NCBI GenBank assembly: GCA_027489175.1
Contig: JAIYAE010000004.1
Span: 371,161 to 435,160, forward strand
DNA length: 64,000 bases
Source: Rhodobacter sp.
Lineage (GTDB): Bacteria; Pseudomonadota; Alphaproteobacteria; Rhodobacterales; Rhodobacteraceae
Direction of reading: 5' to 3'
Shown here: positions 53,692 to 62,900 of the stretch, piece by piece
Position numbering within the stretch: position 1 is the stretch's first letter
How the letters are laid out: the number at the start of each line of letters is the position of its first letter
Program-made: the position numbers and the translations under genes
The notes under the pieces: model-generated
What the model was told of the DNA's origin: nothing
What the model saw: the letters and a program-made list of their open reading frames with translations, nothing else
Databases searched by the model: none

Positions 53692-54135
53692 ATGACCGAT
53701 GCCCCCCATGCCGCCCGCAAGTCCTGGATGGCCACCCTTGCCAAGGCCCCGCCCGCCCGTCTGCAGGCCCTGATGCCTGACCCGCCGCCCCACGACCTCC
53801 TCCGCGCGCCCGAGGTTGGCGCGGTCATGGTGCAAGGTCGCACGGGGGCCACGGGTGCGCCATTCAATCTGGGTGAGATGACGGTCACCCGCGCCTCGGT
53901 CCGGCTTGCCTGCGGCACCGTTGGTCATGCTTGGGTGCAGGGCCGTGACAAGGCCCATGCCCGCCGCGCCGCCCTTGCCGATGCGCTGCTGCAGACCGAT
54001 GCGGCACCGGCCACGATGACCCAGATCATCGCCCCCTTGCAGGCCGAAGCGGCCAGCGAAAAAGCCGAGCGCGCCGCAAAGGCCGCTGGCACCAAAGTTG
54101 AATTCTTCACCATGGTCCGGGGGGACAACGTATGA
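53692..54135 (+). CDS. phnG: Phosphonate C-P lyase subunit PhnG
   Basis: 147 aa. Typical PhnG: RKSWMATLAKAPPARLQAL start, MVQGRTGATGAPFNLGEMTVTRASVRL, and VGHAWVQGRDKAHARRAALADALLQ. Part of the PhnGHI(J) core complex converting phosphonates to ribose triphosphate adducts. ATG overlap with phnH. Confidence 0.96.
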   Translation: MTDAPHAARKSWMATLAKAPPARLQALMPDPPPHDLLRAPEVGAVMVQGRTGATGAPFNLGEMTVTRASVRLACGTVGHAWVQGRDKAHARRAALADALLQTDAAPATMTQIIAPLQAEAASEKAERAAKAAGTKVEFFTMVRGDNV

Positions 54136-54707
54136 CCCTGCACGCCGACGCGCTTTCGGGTGGCTTCACTGATGCCCCCACCCAATCCGCCCGCGCCTTC
54201 CGCGCGGTGCTTGAAGCGATGGCCCGCCCCGGCACGATCCACACCGTCGAAGGCGCGGCTCCGCCAGCACCCCTGTCGCTGGCCGCCGGGGTCGCACTGC
54301 TGACGCTGGCCGATGCCACCACACCCATGCATCTGGCCGGAGCCGCCGATTGTCAGCCGGTCCGCGACTGGGTCGCCTTCCACATCGGCGCGCCCTTGGT
54401 TTCAGCCGAAGACGCGGACTTTGCCCTTGGCACCTGGGCCGCCCTGCAACCGGTAACGCGCTTCAAGATCGGCCAGCCCGACTATCCCGACCGCTCCGCC
54501 ACCCTGATCGTCGAGGTGGACCGCCTGACCAACCACGGCCCCGCCTTGACCGGCCCGGGCATTGCGCTGGTCACCTGGCTGTCCTTGCCCGAAACCGCCG
54601 CCTTCCATGCCAACCGGGCGCTTTTCCCGCTTGGGTTCGACTGTCTTTTCACCTTTGGCAACCGGCTGGCCGGACTGCCCAGGTCCACCCGAGTGGAGAA
54701 GATTTGA
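54132..54707 (+). CDS. phnH: Phosphonate C-P lyase subunit PhnH
   Basis: 191 aa. PhnH features: GGFTDAPTQSARAFRAVLEAMARPG, LLTLADATTP and GTWAALQPVTRFKIGQPDYPDRSATLIV. Structural subunit of the C-P lyase core. ATGA overlap with phnG and TGATG overlap with phnI. Confidence 0.96.
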   Translation: MTLHADALSGGFTDAPTQSARAFRAVLEAMARPGTIHTVEGAAPPAPLSLAAGVALLTLADATTPMHLAGAADCQPVRDWVAFHIGAPLVSAEDADFALGTWAALQPVTRFKIGQPDYPDRSATLIVEVDRLTNHGPALTGPGIALVTWLSLPETAAFHANRALFPLGFDCLFTFGNRLAGLPRSTRVEKI

Positions 54708-55804
54708 TGTATGTCGCCGTCAAGGGTGGCGAACGCGCCATCGACAACGCCCATGCCTGGCTGGCCGAGGAACGCCGTGGCGACCCCGCCGTGCCGGCAC
54801 TGTCCATCGCCCAGATCCGCGAACAGATGGCGCTGGCCGTCAACCGGGTGATGGCCGAAGGCTCGCTTTACGACCCCGACCTTGCCGCCCTTGCCATCAA
54901 GCAGGCGCGCGGTGACCTGATCGAGGCGGTCTTCCTGATCCGCGCTTACCGCACCACATTGCCCCGCCTGACTGCCTCGCGCCCCGTGGACACCGGCGCG
55001 ATGGCCGTGGACCGCCGTGTCAGCGCCACCTTCAAGGACCTTCCCGGCGGCCAGGTTCTTGGCCCGACCTTCGACTACACTCATCGCCTGCTGGATTTCG
55101 CGCTGATGGCCGAGGGGCCGTCCGACACGCCCTCCACCCCACCGGTGGCAGAAAGTGGACCCGTTGCGCAAAGGGTCCCCCACGTCACCAGCTTTCTCAA
55201 CCGCGACGGCCTGATCGAGGCGGCGACCCCCTCCGACATCACGCCCCCCGACCTCACCCGCGAACCGATGGAGCTTCCGGCCACCCGCCCCCTGCGCCTG
55301 CAGGCATTGACCCGGGGCGACGAGGGCTTTGTCCTCTCCATGGCCTACAGCACCCAGCGCGGCTATGGCCGGACCCACGCCTTCGTGGGCGAGCTTCGCA
55401 TCGGCATGGTCCCGGTCAAGGTCGAAATCCCCGAGCTTGGCTTCGCGGTCGAGATCGGCGAGGTCGAGCTGACCGAATGCGAAACGGTCAACCAGTTCAA
55501 AGGCTCAAAAACCGAACCGCCGCAGTTCACCCGCGGTTACGGCCTGGTCTTCGGCCAGTCCGAACGCAAAGCCATCGCCATGTCCCTCGTCGACCGTGCC
55601 CTGCGGTGGGAGGAGTTGGGCGAAGACTTCACCGGCGCCCCGGCGCAGGATGAGGAATTCGTCCTGATGCACTGCGACAACATCCAGGCAACCGGGTTCC
55701 TTGAGCACATCAAGCTGCCCCACTACGTGGATTTCCAGGCCGAACTGGAACTCGTCCGTCGCCTGCGCACGGAAGCCCAGGCGATGCAGGAGGCGGCCGA
55801 ATGA
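54707..55804 (+). CDS. phnI: Phosphonate C-P lyase subunit PhnI
   Basis: 365 aa. PhnI signature MYVAVKGGERAIDNAH at the start, later LSMAYSTQRGYGRTHAFVGELR and LVDRALRWEELGEDF. With PhnGHL it transfers the ribose triphosphate from ATP onto the phosphonate. The longer upstream frame (from 54350) is not real. A 285-nt gap to phnJ holds an antisense gene. Confidence 0.96.
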   Translation: MYVAVKGGERAIDNAHAWLAEERRGDPAVPALSIAQIREQMALAVNRVMAEGSLYDPDLAALAIKQARGDLIEAVFLIRAYRTTLPRLTASRPVDTGAMAVDRRVSATFKDLPGGQVLGPTFDYTHRLLDFALMAEGPSDTPSTPPVAESGPVAQRVPHVTSFLNRDGLIEAATPSDITPPDLTREPMELPATRPLRLQALTRGDEGFVLSMAYSTQRGYGRTHAFVGELRIGMVPVKVEIPELGFAVEIGEVELTECETVNQFKGSKTEPPQFTRGYGLVFGQSERKAIAMSLVDRALRWEELGEDFTGAPAQDEEFVLMHCDNIQATGFLEHIKLPHYVDFQAELELVRRLRTEAQAMQEAAE

Positions 55805-55806
55805 CC

Positions 55807-56046
55807 CTAGTCACCGCCCCCGTCGCCATCCCCATCCGCCGCATCCTGGGCGTCCCACTTGTCACGCGGATCGTCGCGGGATCGTCCAGGGCTGCCGTCA
55901 ATTTCGACCCAGACGTAGAAACCATCATCTTCGCGCCGCAGCGATCTGCGACGGCGGGTTTTCCGGCGCTGCTGGTGAATGACAAAGTCCATCACCAGCG
56001 CGAACAGCACTGCGCAAAACAAGATGAACCACCAACGCTCGGTCAT
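55807..56046 (-). CDS. Antisense small membrane protein between phnI and phnJ
   Basis: 79 aa read against the phn operon. One transmembrane helix (residues ~4-22, RWWFILFCAVLFALVMDFVIH), a basic stop-transfer patch (RRKTRRRRSLRRE) and a DGFYVWVEIDG block then an acidic, Gly/Asp-rich tail. These features and its neat fit to the 285-nt gap argue that it is a gene. The overlapping plus-strand frame (55801-56097) looks like its shadow. Function unknown. Confidence 0.62.
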   Translation of the reverse strand: MTERWWFILFCAVLFALVMDFVIHQQRRKTRRRRSLRREDDGFYVWVEIDGSPGRSRDDPRDKWDAQDAADGDGDGGGD

Positions 56047-56089
56047 GTTGTAGCCGAACACACCGACCTCCTCAGCCTGCGGGGACATC

Positions 56090-56962
56090 ATGTCTGACTA
56101 CAACTTCGCCTACCTTGACGAACAAACCAAGCGAATGATCCGCCGCGCGATCCTGAAAGGGATCGCTGTCCCCGGCTACCAGGTCCCCTTCGCCAGCCGC
56201 GAGATGCCGATGCCCTACGGCTGGGGCACCGGCGGCGTCCAAGTCACCGCCGCCTGCCTGACACCGGACGACACGCTCAAGGTCATCGACCAGGGCGCCG
56301 ATGACACCACCAACGCCGTCTCCATCCGCCGCTTCTTCCAGCGCACCGCCGGGGTCGCCACGACCGAGGCGACGGAGGAGGCGACGATCATCCAGACCCG
56401 CCACCGCATCCCCGAGACGCCCCTGACCGAAGGCCAGATCCTCGTCTACCAGGTCCCGATCCCCGAACCCCTGCGCTTTCTTGAACCGCGTGAGACCGAG
56501 ACGCGGAAGATGCATGAGCTTGAGGAATACGGCCTGATGCATGTCAAGCTTTACGAAGACATCGCCCGCCACGGCCAGATTGCCACCAGCTACGCCTATC
56601 CGGTCAAGGTTGAGGGGCGCTATGTCATGGACCCCTCGCCGATCCCGAAATTCGACAACCCGAAGCTGACCGCCAACCCCGCGATCCAGCTGTTCGGCGC
56701 CGGGCGTGAACAGCGAATCTACGCCCTGCCGCCCTACACCGAAGTCGTCAGCCTTGATTTCGACGACCACCCTTTCCAGGCCTCGAAGGCCGCGCATGAC
56801 TGCGACCTGTGCGGTGCCAAGGACAGCTATCTGGATGAGGTCATCACCGATGACGCGGGCGGGCGGATGTTCGTCTGCTCCGACACCGAATATTGCACCA
56901 GCCGCCGCGCGGCAGGCCACAAGGGCCGCCTTTGGGCCCCTGAACCGGAGGGCGTGGCATGA
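56090..56962 (+). CDS. phnJ: Carbon-phosphorus lyase, radical-SAM subunit PhnJ
   Basis: 290 aa. Cleaves the C-P bond with a 4Fe-4S cluster and SAM. Cys238, Cys241, Cys263 and Cys269 have the same spacing (3, 22, 6) as Cys241, 244, 266 and 272 of E. coli PhnJ. Also MPMPYGWGTGGVQVTAACLTP. Overlaps phnK (ATGA). Confidence 0.97.
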   Translation: MSDYNFAYLDEQTKRMIRRAILKGIAVPGYQVPFASREMPMPYGWGTGGVQVTAACLTPDDTLKVIDQGADDTTNAVSIRRFFQRTAGVATTEATEEATIIQTRHRIPETPLTEGQILVYQVPIPEPLRFLEPRETETRKMHELEEYGLMHVKLYEDIARHGQIATSYAYPVKVEGRYVMDPSPIPKFDNPKLTANPAIQLFGAGREQRIYALPPYTEVVSLDFDDHPFQASKAAHDCDLCGAKDSYLDEVITDDAGGRMFVCSDTEYCTSRRAAGHKGRLWAPEPEGVA

Positions 56963-57744
56963 CGCTGATGGAAAAGATGACCGCGACCACCCAGCCGCTA
57001 CTGAAGGTTGATGGTCTGACCAAACGCTACGGCCCGCGCATCGGCTGCCTTGATGTCAGCTTTGACCTTTACCCCGGTGAGGTTCTTGGCATTGTCGGCG
57101 AAAGTGGTTCGGGCAAGTCCACGCTGCTGTCCTGCCTTGCAGGCCACCAACGCGCCGACCTTGGCCGCATCGCCTATGATGGCCGCGATGTGCTGGCCAT
57201 GTCGGAAACCGAACGCCGCCGCTTGGGGCGCACCGATTGGGCCTATGTCCACCAGAACCCGCGCGACGGGCTGCGGATGGGCGTCAGCGCTGGCGGCAAC
57301 GTCGGCGAACGGCTGATGGCCGTCGGCGCCCGCCACTACGGAGAGATCCGCGGCAAAGCGCAGGATTGGCTGGGCCGGGTGGAAATCGCCGGCGACCGGA
57401 TCGACGACCGCCCCAGCGCCTTTTCCGGCGGGATGCAGCAACGCCTGCAGATCGCCCGCAACCTGGTGACGTCACCCCGCCTTGTGTTCATGGATGAACC
57501 GACCGGCGGCCTTGACGTCAGCGTTCAGGCGCGGCTTCTGGACCTTCTTCGTGGCCTGGTCCGCGACCTGGGGCTAAGTGTCATCATCGTCACGCATGAC
57601 CTTGCCGTCGTCCGCCTTCTCGCGCACCGTCTGATGGTGATGAAATCGGGCCGCGTTGTGGAACAGGGCCTGACCGATCAGGTGCTGGATGACCCGCAGC
57701 ACGCCTATACCCAACTTCTCGTCTCGTCCGTCCTGCAGGTGTAA
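56959..57744 (+). CDS. phnK: Phosphonate C-P lyase ATP-binding subunit PhnK
   Basis: 261 aa. Walker A is GESGSGKST (residue ~42), signature FSGGMQQRLQIARNL, Walker B LVFMDEPTGGLDVSVQ. Length and position are those of PhnK, which binds the C-P lyase core. ATG overlaps phnJ stop; 4 nt before phnL. Confidence 0.95.
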   Translation: MTLMEKMTATTQPLLKVDGLTKRYGPRIGCLDVSFDLYPGEVLGIVGESGSGKSTLLSCLAGHQRADLGRIAYDGRDVLAMSETERRRLGRTDWAYVHQNPRDGLRMGVSAGGNVGERLMAVGARHYGEIRGKAQDWLGRVEIAGDRIDDRPSAFSGGMQQRLQIARNLVTSPRLVFMDEPTGGLDVSVQARLLDLLRGLVRDLGLSVIIVTHDLAVVRLLAHRLMVMKSGRVVEQGLTDQVLDDPQHAYTQLLVSSVLQV

Positions 57745-57748
57745 CCCC

Positions 57749-58432
57749 ATGATCCGTATCGAGAACCTTTCGAAGTCCTTCACCCTACACAATCAGGGCA
57801 GCGCGGTGATCCCTGTCATGGCGGGGGCGCACCTGACCATCCAGCCGGGTGAGTGCGTGGGTCTCACCGGCCAATCCGGATCAGGCAAATCCACCCTGAT
57901 GCGGATGGTCTGGGGCAATTACCTTGCCGCCGGGGGCAGCATCATGGTGGGCGACACCGACGTTGCCAAAGCCGAACCCCGCCAGATCATCGCCCTACGC
58001 CGCGAAACCCTTGGCTACGTCAGCCAGTTCCTGCGTGTCGTCCCCCGCGTGCCGACCTTGGACGTGGTCGCCGAACCGCTCCTCGCCCTTGGCACACCCG
58101 TGGCCGAGGCCCGCGAGCGTGCCGCCGACCTTCTCCAGCGCCTCAATATCCCCGAACGGCTCTGGCCCCTTTCGCCCACGACCTTCTCTGGTGGTGAACA
58201 GCAGCGCGTCAACATCGCGCGCGGCTTTGCGCACCCTTATCCCGCGCTCCTCCTCGATGAACCCACCGCCAGCCTTGATGCTGCCAACCGTGAGGTTGTG
58301 CTGACCCTGATCGAAGAGGCCAAGGCCCGCGGTGCCGCCATTCTTGGCATCTTCCACGACGAAGGCGCCCGCGCCCGCGTCTGTGACCGCTTGGTCGACG
58401 TGACCGGTTTCACCCCAAAGGCCGCCGCATGA
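57749..58432 (+). CDS. phnL: Phosphonate C-P lyase ATP-binding subunit PhnL
   Basis: 227 aa. Start MIRIENLSKSFTLHNQG, Walker A GQSGSGKST, signature FSGGEQQRVNIARGF, Walker B LLLDEPTASLDAANR. It matches PhnL, the second ABC-type subunit. The frame opens upstream at 57689 but ATG 57749 begins the conserved part. Overlaps phnN (ATGA). Confidence 0.95.
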   Translation: MIRIENLSKSFTLHNQGSAVIPVMAGAHLTIQPGECVGLTGQSGSGKSTLMRMVWGNYLAAGGSIMVGDTDVAKAEPRQIIALRRETLGYVSQFLRVVPRVPTLDVVAEPLLALGTPVAEARERAADLLQRLNIPERLWPLSPTTFSGGEQQRVNIARGFAHPYPALLLDEPTASLDAANREVVLTLIEEAKARGAAILGIFHDEGARARVCDRLVDVTGFTPKAAA

Positions 58433-58953
58433 TCTTCGCCATCGTTGGCCCTTCTGGCGCAGGCAAGGACACGCTGATCGAAGGCGCGCTGCGGCAGCGC
58501 CCCGACCTGCGTTTGATCCGCCGCGTCATCACCCGGCCGACCGGGGCAGGGGGTGAGGATTTCGAAGGCGTGACCGAGCCTGACTTCGCCACCCGCCTCG
58601 CGCGCGGCGATTTCGCCCTGCACTGGCAGGCGCATGGGCTGAGTTACGGCATCCCGAAAGCCCAACTTTCCGCCCCCGGCGACGTGATCTTCAACGGCAG
58701 CCGCGCCGCCCTTCCCGAAGCGGCGAAGGTCTTCCCCAACCTGCGCGTCATTCTGGTCACCGCCCCCGATGCCATCCTCGCCACCCGCCTTGCCGCCCGG
58801 GGGCGTGAGACGGAAGCCGACATCACCCAACGCCTGACCCGCGCCGCCTTCACCCTGCCCGCAGGGATCACGGCGGAAACCGTGGTCAACGATGGCACAT
58901 TGGAAACCGGCATCGCCCGGCTTCTGGCCGCCCTTCAACCGGTCAAGGCGTAG
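58429..58953 (+). CDS. phnN: Ribose 1,5-bisphosphate phosphokinase PhnN
   Basis: 174 aa. P-loop GPSGAGKDTLI (residues 6-16), with RRVITRPTGAGGEDFEGV following. Makes PRPP from ribose 1,5-bisphosphate in the C-P lyase pathway. Its 3' end overlaps the convergent DUF1045 gene by 19 nt. Confidence 0.94.
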   Translation: MIFAIVGPSGAGKDTLIEGALRQRPDLRLIRRVITRPTGAGGEDFEGVTEPDFATRLARGDFALHWQAHGLSYGIPKAQLSAPGDVIFNGSRAALPEAAKVFPNLRVILVTAPDAILATRLAARGRETEADITQRLTRAAFTLPAGITAETVVNDGTLETGIARLLAALQPVKA

Positions 58954-59585
58954 CGGTGCAGCAGATGAAAGCCCGCGTCATCCTCACCAAACAGGCACAG
59001 ATCCTCGATCACGAAGGGCCGTGGCAGCACGGGCGCGAAATGCGCGTCAAGCGCGGCCATGACGGGGGCCACCTCAGCCTCGGGCAGACGGTCGGTCAGG
59101 GTCAGGTGGAACCGAAACTCCTCCATGACATACGGATAGCCCCAGACCCCCAGCAAGGCCCGTTGGCGGCTGGACAGGGTTTCGGGCTTGCGGTGCGCAA
59201 CCTCAGCCTCGGTCAGGGGCGCGCGCAGGCTGTCCGTCCCCTCAACCACCATCGCGCCGAATTCCAACAACGCCGCCTCACAGCCCCGGGGCGTCAGCGC
59301 CAGGAACCCGTGCAGGTTCTCCAGCACCAACCCCTCGCACCGCACCGGGGCCAGACGGCCGGCAAGGCCCGCCACCACCTCGGCCACCTGCGCTGCGTCC
59401 ACGCCATCGCCCGGCCGGAACGGCGCGCGGAGGGTGCCGTGAAAGCCATAGCGGCGCGGGTCAACCGTGATCTGATCGGCTGGCCGGGGCAGGCCGGGCA
59501 GGGCGGTGCCACCGCCAAGCCATGCGGCCGCCCGGTCCGCGAAGTCCCCGGGTCGCGGGGCGTAATAGACAGCGTAGCGTTTCAT
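58935..59585 (-). CDS. DUF1045 phosphonate-metabolism protein (2H phosphoesterase-like)
   Basis: 216 aa. Start MKRYAVYYAPRPGDF, then RYGFHGTLRAPF and FRFHLTLTDRL: the two H-x-T/S motifs (FHGT and FHLT) of the 2H phosphodiesterase fold. This family accompanies phn operons (putative phosphonate metabolism protein). Likely removes a phosphodiester intermediate. Convergent with phnN, divergent from phnM. An alternate ATG is at 59591. Confidence 0.88.
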   Translation of the reverse strand: MKRYAVYYAPRPGDFADRAAAWLGGGTALPGLPRPADQITVDPRRYGFHGTLRAPFRPGDGVDAAQVAEVVAGLAGRLAPVRCEGLVLENLHGFLALTPRGCEAALLEFGAMVVEGTDSLRAPLTEAEVAHRKPETLSSRQRALLGVWGYPYVMEEFRFHLTLTDRLPEAEVAPVMAALDAHFAPVLPRPFVIEDLCLFGEDDAGFHLLHRYALTG

Positions 59586-59612
59586 TCCCATGCCTCGCGG
59601 CGTAACCGCCCT

Positions 59613-59645
59613 CTGTCACAGGCCTGTGACAGGTCTGTGGCAGGG
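59613..59645 (+). promoter_or_regulatory. Pho-box-like repeats upstream of phnM
   Basis: Three contiguous 11-bp units start CTGT: CTGTCACAGGC (59613), CTGTGACAGGT (59624) and CTGTGGCAGGG (59635). The first 20 nt also form a perfect palindrome. It lies 51 nt upstream of phnM. Confidence 0.6.
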
Positions 59646-59695
59646 AAGCCCGCCGGACGCCAGAACTCAAGACCGACTTCAAGACAGGAAACACC

Positions 59696-60835
59696 ATGAC
59701 GGAAACCATCCTCGCCAACGCCACCCTTGTCCTTGAAGGCGAAGTCCTGCGCGGCCAACTGCGCCTTGCCGAAGGCAGCATTGCCGACATCGCTGAAGGC
59801 GGCACCATCCCCCCGGGTGCGGTCGACTGCGGTGGCGACCTCGTGATGCCCGGTCTGGTGGAACTTCACACCGACAACCTTGAACGCCACATCGAACCGC
59901 GCCCCAAGGTCGCCTGGCCGCACCAGTCCGCCATTGTCGCCCATGATGCCGAGCTTGCGAGCACCGGCATCACCACCGTCTTCGACGCCCTCCGCGTCGG
60001 CTCGCTGGTATCGGGCAAGACCAGCAACGGCGAATACGCCCGCGCCCTGGCGGATGAGATCCTCGACCTCCGCCGCGAAGGGGCCCTCAAGATCAGCCAC
60101 TTCCTGCACCTGCGGGCCGAGGTCTGCTCTGAGACCCTGGTCGAAGAGCTGGCCAAGTTCGGGCCCGAGGATCAGATCGGCATCGTCTCCCTCATGGACC
60201 ACACCCCCGGCCAGCGCCAGTTCCGCGATATCTCCAAGCTCAAGGACTACTACACCGGCAAGTACGGCCTGACGGAGGCCGACTGGACCGACCACGTCAC
60301 CACCCAGATGGCCATCCGCGCCCGCCTTGGCGACGCGCATGAGGCTGCCGTCGTGCAAGAGGCCCGCCGCTTCGGCGCTGTCCTCGCCAGCCATGACGAC
60401 ACCACCGCCGATCAAGTTGCGACCAGCGCCCAGCACGGCGTCCACTTCGCCGAATTCCCGACGACGGTCGAAGCCGCCGCTGCCTGCCGCGCGCATGGGA
60501 TCAAGGTGATGATGGGCGGCCCGAACCTGATCCGGGGTGGCAGCCATTCCGGCAACGTCGCCGCCAAGGAACTGGCCGAGGCGGGCTTGTTGGATATCCT
60601 GTCGTCCGACTACGTCCCTTCTTCGCTCCTCTCCGGTGCGCTCTTCCTCGGTGATCTCTGGGGCGACGTCGCGCGCGGGGTGGCCACAGTCACCACCGCC
60701 CCTGCCGCCGCCACGGGCCTTGCCGACCGGGGCGCCATCCGCCAGGGCCTGCGCGCCGACGTGATCCGCGTCGCCCGTGTGGGCCGCGCCGCCGCTTTGC
60801 GGGGCGTCTGGGTTGAAGGCCACCGCGTCGGCTGA
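59696..60835 (+). CDS. phnM: Alpha-D-ribose 1-methylphosphonate 5-triphosphate diphosphatase PhnM
   Basis: 379 aa of the amidohydrolase superfamily. Metal ligands in MPGLVELHTDNLERHIEPRPK, with later SHDDTT and SSDYVPSSLL. Removes pyrophosphate from the ribose triphosphonate. ATG has AGGA upstream. Own promoter region with Pho-box-like repeats. Confidence 0.95.
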   Translation: MTETILANATLVLEGEVLRGQLRLAEGSIADIAEGGTIPPGAVDCGGDLVMPGLVELHTDNLERHIEPRPKVAWPHQSAIVAHDAELASTGITTVFDALRVGSLVSGKTSNGEYARALADEILDLRREGALKISHFLHLRAEVCSETLVEELAKFGPEDQIGIVSLMDHTPGQRQFRDISKLKDYYTGKYGLTEADWTDHVTTQMAIRARLGDAHEAAVVQEARRFGAVLASHDDTTADQVATSAQHGVHFAEFPTTVEAAAACRAHGIKVMMGGPNLIRGGSHSGNVAAKELAEAGLLDILSSDYVPSSLLSGALFLGDLWGDVARGVATVTTAPAAATGLADRGAIRQGLRADVIRVARVGRAAALRGVWVEGHRVG

Positions 60836-60884
60836 TTGAAGGCCCTGCCGCGCTGCGCTACACCCGTCGCAAACGGGGGGCGCA

Positions 60885-62093
60885 ATGCAGGGCTTTCAGG
60901 CGGAACCGAAGCACGATGCTTATGATGTCGTCATCATCGGCGGGGCAATCATGGGGTCGTCCACCGCCTGGTGGCTGACCCGCATGGAGCCGACCACCCG
61001 CGTTCTGGTGATTGAGCGTGACCCGACCTATGCCCAGGCCGGTACCACGCACACCAACTCCTGCATCCGCCAGCAATTTTCCACCGAACTTAACATCCGC
61101 ATCTCGCAATTCGGGGCGGAGTTTGTGCAGAACCTGCCCGCCCAGATGGGCCATGACCCCCGCGTGCCCGACCTGCGCATCCAGAACTTCGGCTACATGT
61201 ATCTGGCCGACACGCCCGAATTCGCCGCCGTCCTTCGCGCCAACCAAAGTGTGCAAACCGCCCTTGGTGCCGAAACCCGCCTGCTGACGCCCGATCAGAT
61301 CAAGGCGGAATACCCCTTCTACACCGTCGATGACCTGGCCCTCGGGTCAATCAACACCAAGGACGAAGGCTATTTCGACGGCTCCACCGTCTTTGACTGG
61401 TTCCGCCGCCAAGCGCGTGAGGCGGGGGTGGAGTATGTGGCGGGTGAGGTCACCGCCATGACCGTAGCCGCCCACCGCGTGACCCATGTCACCCTGCGCT
61501 CGGGCCGCCAGATCGCCTGCGGCACGGTCGTCAACGCCTCTGGCCCGCGTGGCGCGCGCACTGCCGCGATGGCCGGGATTGACCTGCCGATTGAACCCCG
61601 CAAGCGCCTGACCTGGATCATCCAGGCCGCCCAGCCGCTTGACCGGCCCTTGCCCCTGACCATCGACCCCACTGGCGTGCACATGCGGGAAGTCGGCGGC
61701 GGCACCTACATGATCGGCGGCCATGCCGACCATGACCCCGCTGTCGACTTCGACGATTTCGCGATGGACGCATCGATCTGGGAAGACAAGATCTGGCCCG
61801 CAATCGCCACCCGCATCCCCGCGTTCGAGGCGGTGAAGGTCATCAGCGAATGGGTCGGGCACTATGACTACAACACGCTGGACCAGAACGCCGTCACCGG
61901 CCCGCACCCGCAGATTGGCAACTTCCTGTTCCTGAACGGCTTTTCCGGCCACGGGCTGCAGCAATCCCCCGCCATGGGGCGCGGCACGGCGGAATGGATC
62001 CTGCATGGCCGCTATCAGACGCTGGACCTGACACCCTTCCACTATGACCGCATCGCCAAAGGGGCGGCCGTGGTCGAAGGCGCGATCATCTGA
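60885..62093 (+). CDS. FAD-dependent oxidoreductase (DAO family)
   Basis: 402 aa. FAD-binding GGAIMG (residues ~20-25) in VVIIGGAIMGSSTAWWL, DAO-type substrate domain, and C-terminal NGFSGHGLQQSPAMGRGTAEW. Resembles amine/sarcosine-type oxidases and FOXRED1-like proteins. It follows phnM by 49 nt and may be in the same transcript, possibly oxidising an amine from aminophosphonates (inference). Confidence 0.88.
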   Translation: MQGFQAEPKHDAYDVVIIGGAIMGSSTAWWLTRMEPTTRVLVIERDPTYAQAGTTHTNSCIRQQFSTELNIRISQFGAEFVQNLPAQMGHDPRVPDLRIQNFGYMYLADTPEFAAVLRANQSVQTALGAETRLLTPDQIKAEYPFYTVDDLALGSINTKDEGYFDGSTVFDWFRRQAREAGVEYVAGEVTAMTVAAHRVTHVTLRSGRQIACGTVVNASGPRGARTAAMAGIDLPIEPRKRLTWIIQAAQPLDRPLPLTIDPTGVHMREVGGGTYMIGGHADHDPAVDFDDFAMDASIWEDKIWPAIATRIPAFEAVKVISEWVGHYDYNTLDQNAVTGPHPQIGNFLFLNGFSGHGLQQSPAMGRGTAEWILHGRYQTLDLTPFHYDRIAKGAAVVEGAII

Positions 62094-62190
62094 CCCTGAT
62101 GCAGACACCGGTCAGCGCGTCAGGAATACCCTCCCTTGCTGCGCGTCCTGGTCACCGGCACAACCGGGCGCTGTGCTGAAAGGAAAGACC

Positions 62191-62490
62191 ATGGCCGTGA
62201 CTGTCCTTGCCCTGACAACCCTCCAACCCGGCGGCGATGCCGCGCTTCAAACCTATCTCGACGTGGTCGGCCCGTTGATGGCGGCTGCCGGCGCGCGGTT
62301 GGTCAGCCGCCATGCCGTGACGCGGGTGTTGGCGGGCGACAGTCCAACGCGCTACGTCTCGCTGGTATCCTACCCGTCCGAGGCTGCCGTGCGCGACGTT
62401 TTCGAAAGCCCTGCCTATCTTGCGCTGTCCAGCGTCAAGGCCGCCGCCTTCAGCCATTATGAGGTCAACCTTCTGGACCGGATGGTCTAG
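62191..62490 (+). CDS. DUF1330-like protein
   Basis: 99 aa, dimeric alpha/beta-barrel fold as in DUF1330: ALQTYLDVVGPLMAAAGARLVSRHAV and VSLVSYPSEAAVRDVFESPAY. AAAGGAAAG precedes the ATG. Function unknown. Overlaps the convergent VOC gene by 4 nt. Confidence 0.82.
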   Translation: MAVTVLALTTLQPGGDAALQTYLDVVGPLMAAAGARLVSRHAVTRVLAGDSPTRYVSLVSYPSEAAVRDVFESPAYLALSSVKAAAFSHYEVNLLDRMV

Positions 62491-62900
62491 GCGGCGAATA
62501 CCCCCCCAAGGTCACGAAACCCCTTCACCTCGATCGGGTTGCCACTGGGGTCGCGAAAGAACATCGTCCATTGCTCGCCCGGCTGGCCTTCAAAGCGGAC
62601 GGACGGAGGCAGCACGAACACCACCCCGGCCTGCACCAGCCTGTCCGCCAGCGCCTGCCAGTCCGGCAGGTGCAGCACCAGACCAAGGTGAGGCATCGGG
62701 ACCAAATGATCGCCGACCTTGCCGGTATTCGTCGTCTGGAACGGCACGCCCAGATGCAGGCTGATCTGGTGGCCGAAAAAGTCGAAATCGACCCAGGTCT
62801 CGGTGCTGCGGCCTTCAACGCAGCCCAGCGTGCCGCCGTAGAAGGCGCGGGCCTGGTCAAGGTCGGTGACATGATAGGCAAGGTGAAACGGGGTCAGCAT
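62487..62900 (-). CDS. VOC-family (glyoxalase-like) protein
   Basis: 137 aa. Vicinal oxygen chelate fold: HLAYHVTDLDQARAFYGGTLGC, with His/Glu metal-ligand candidates in the AYHVTDL, ISLHLG and NPIEVKGF segments. Substrate unknown. Confidence 0.88.
   Translation of the reverse strand: MLTPFHLAYHVTDLDQARAFYGGTLGCVEGRSTETWVDFDFFGHQISLHLGVPFQTTNTGKVGDHLVPMPHLGLVLHLPDWQALADRLVQAGVVFVLPPSVRFEGQPGEQWTMFFRDPSGNPIEVKGFRDLGGVFAA

Noticed and set aside
55801..56097. Plus-strand frame between phnI and phnJ
   Set aside because: Sequence lacks domain features; the minus-strand frame has a membrane helix and better start.
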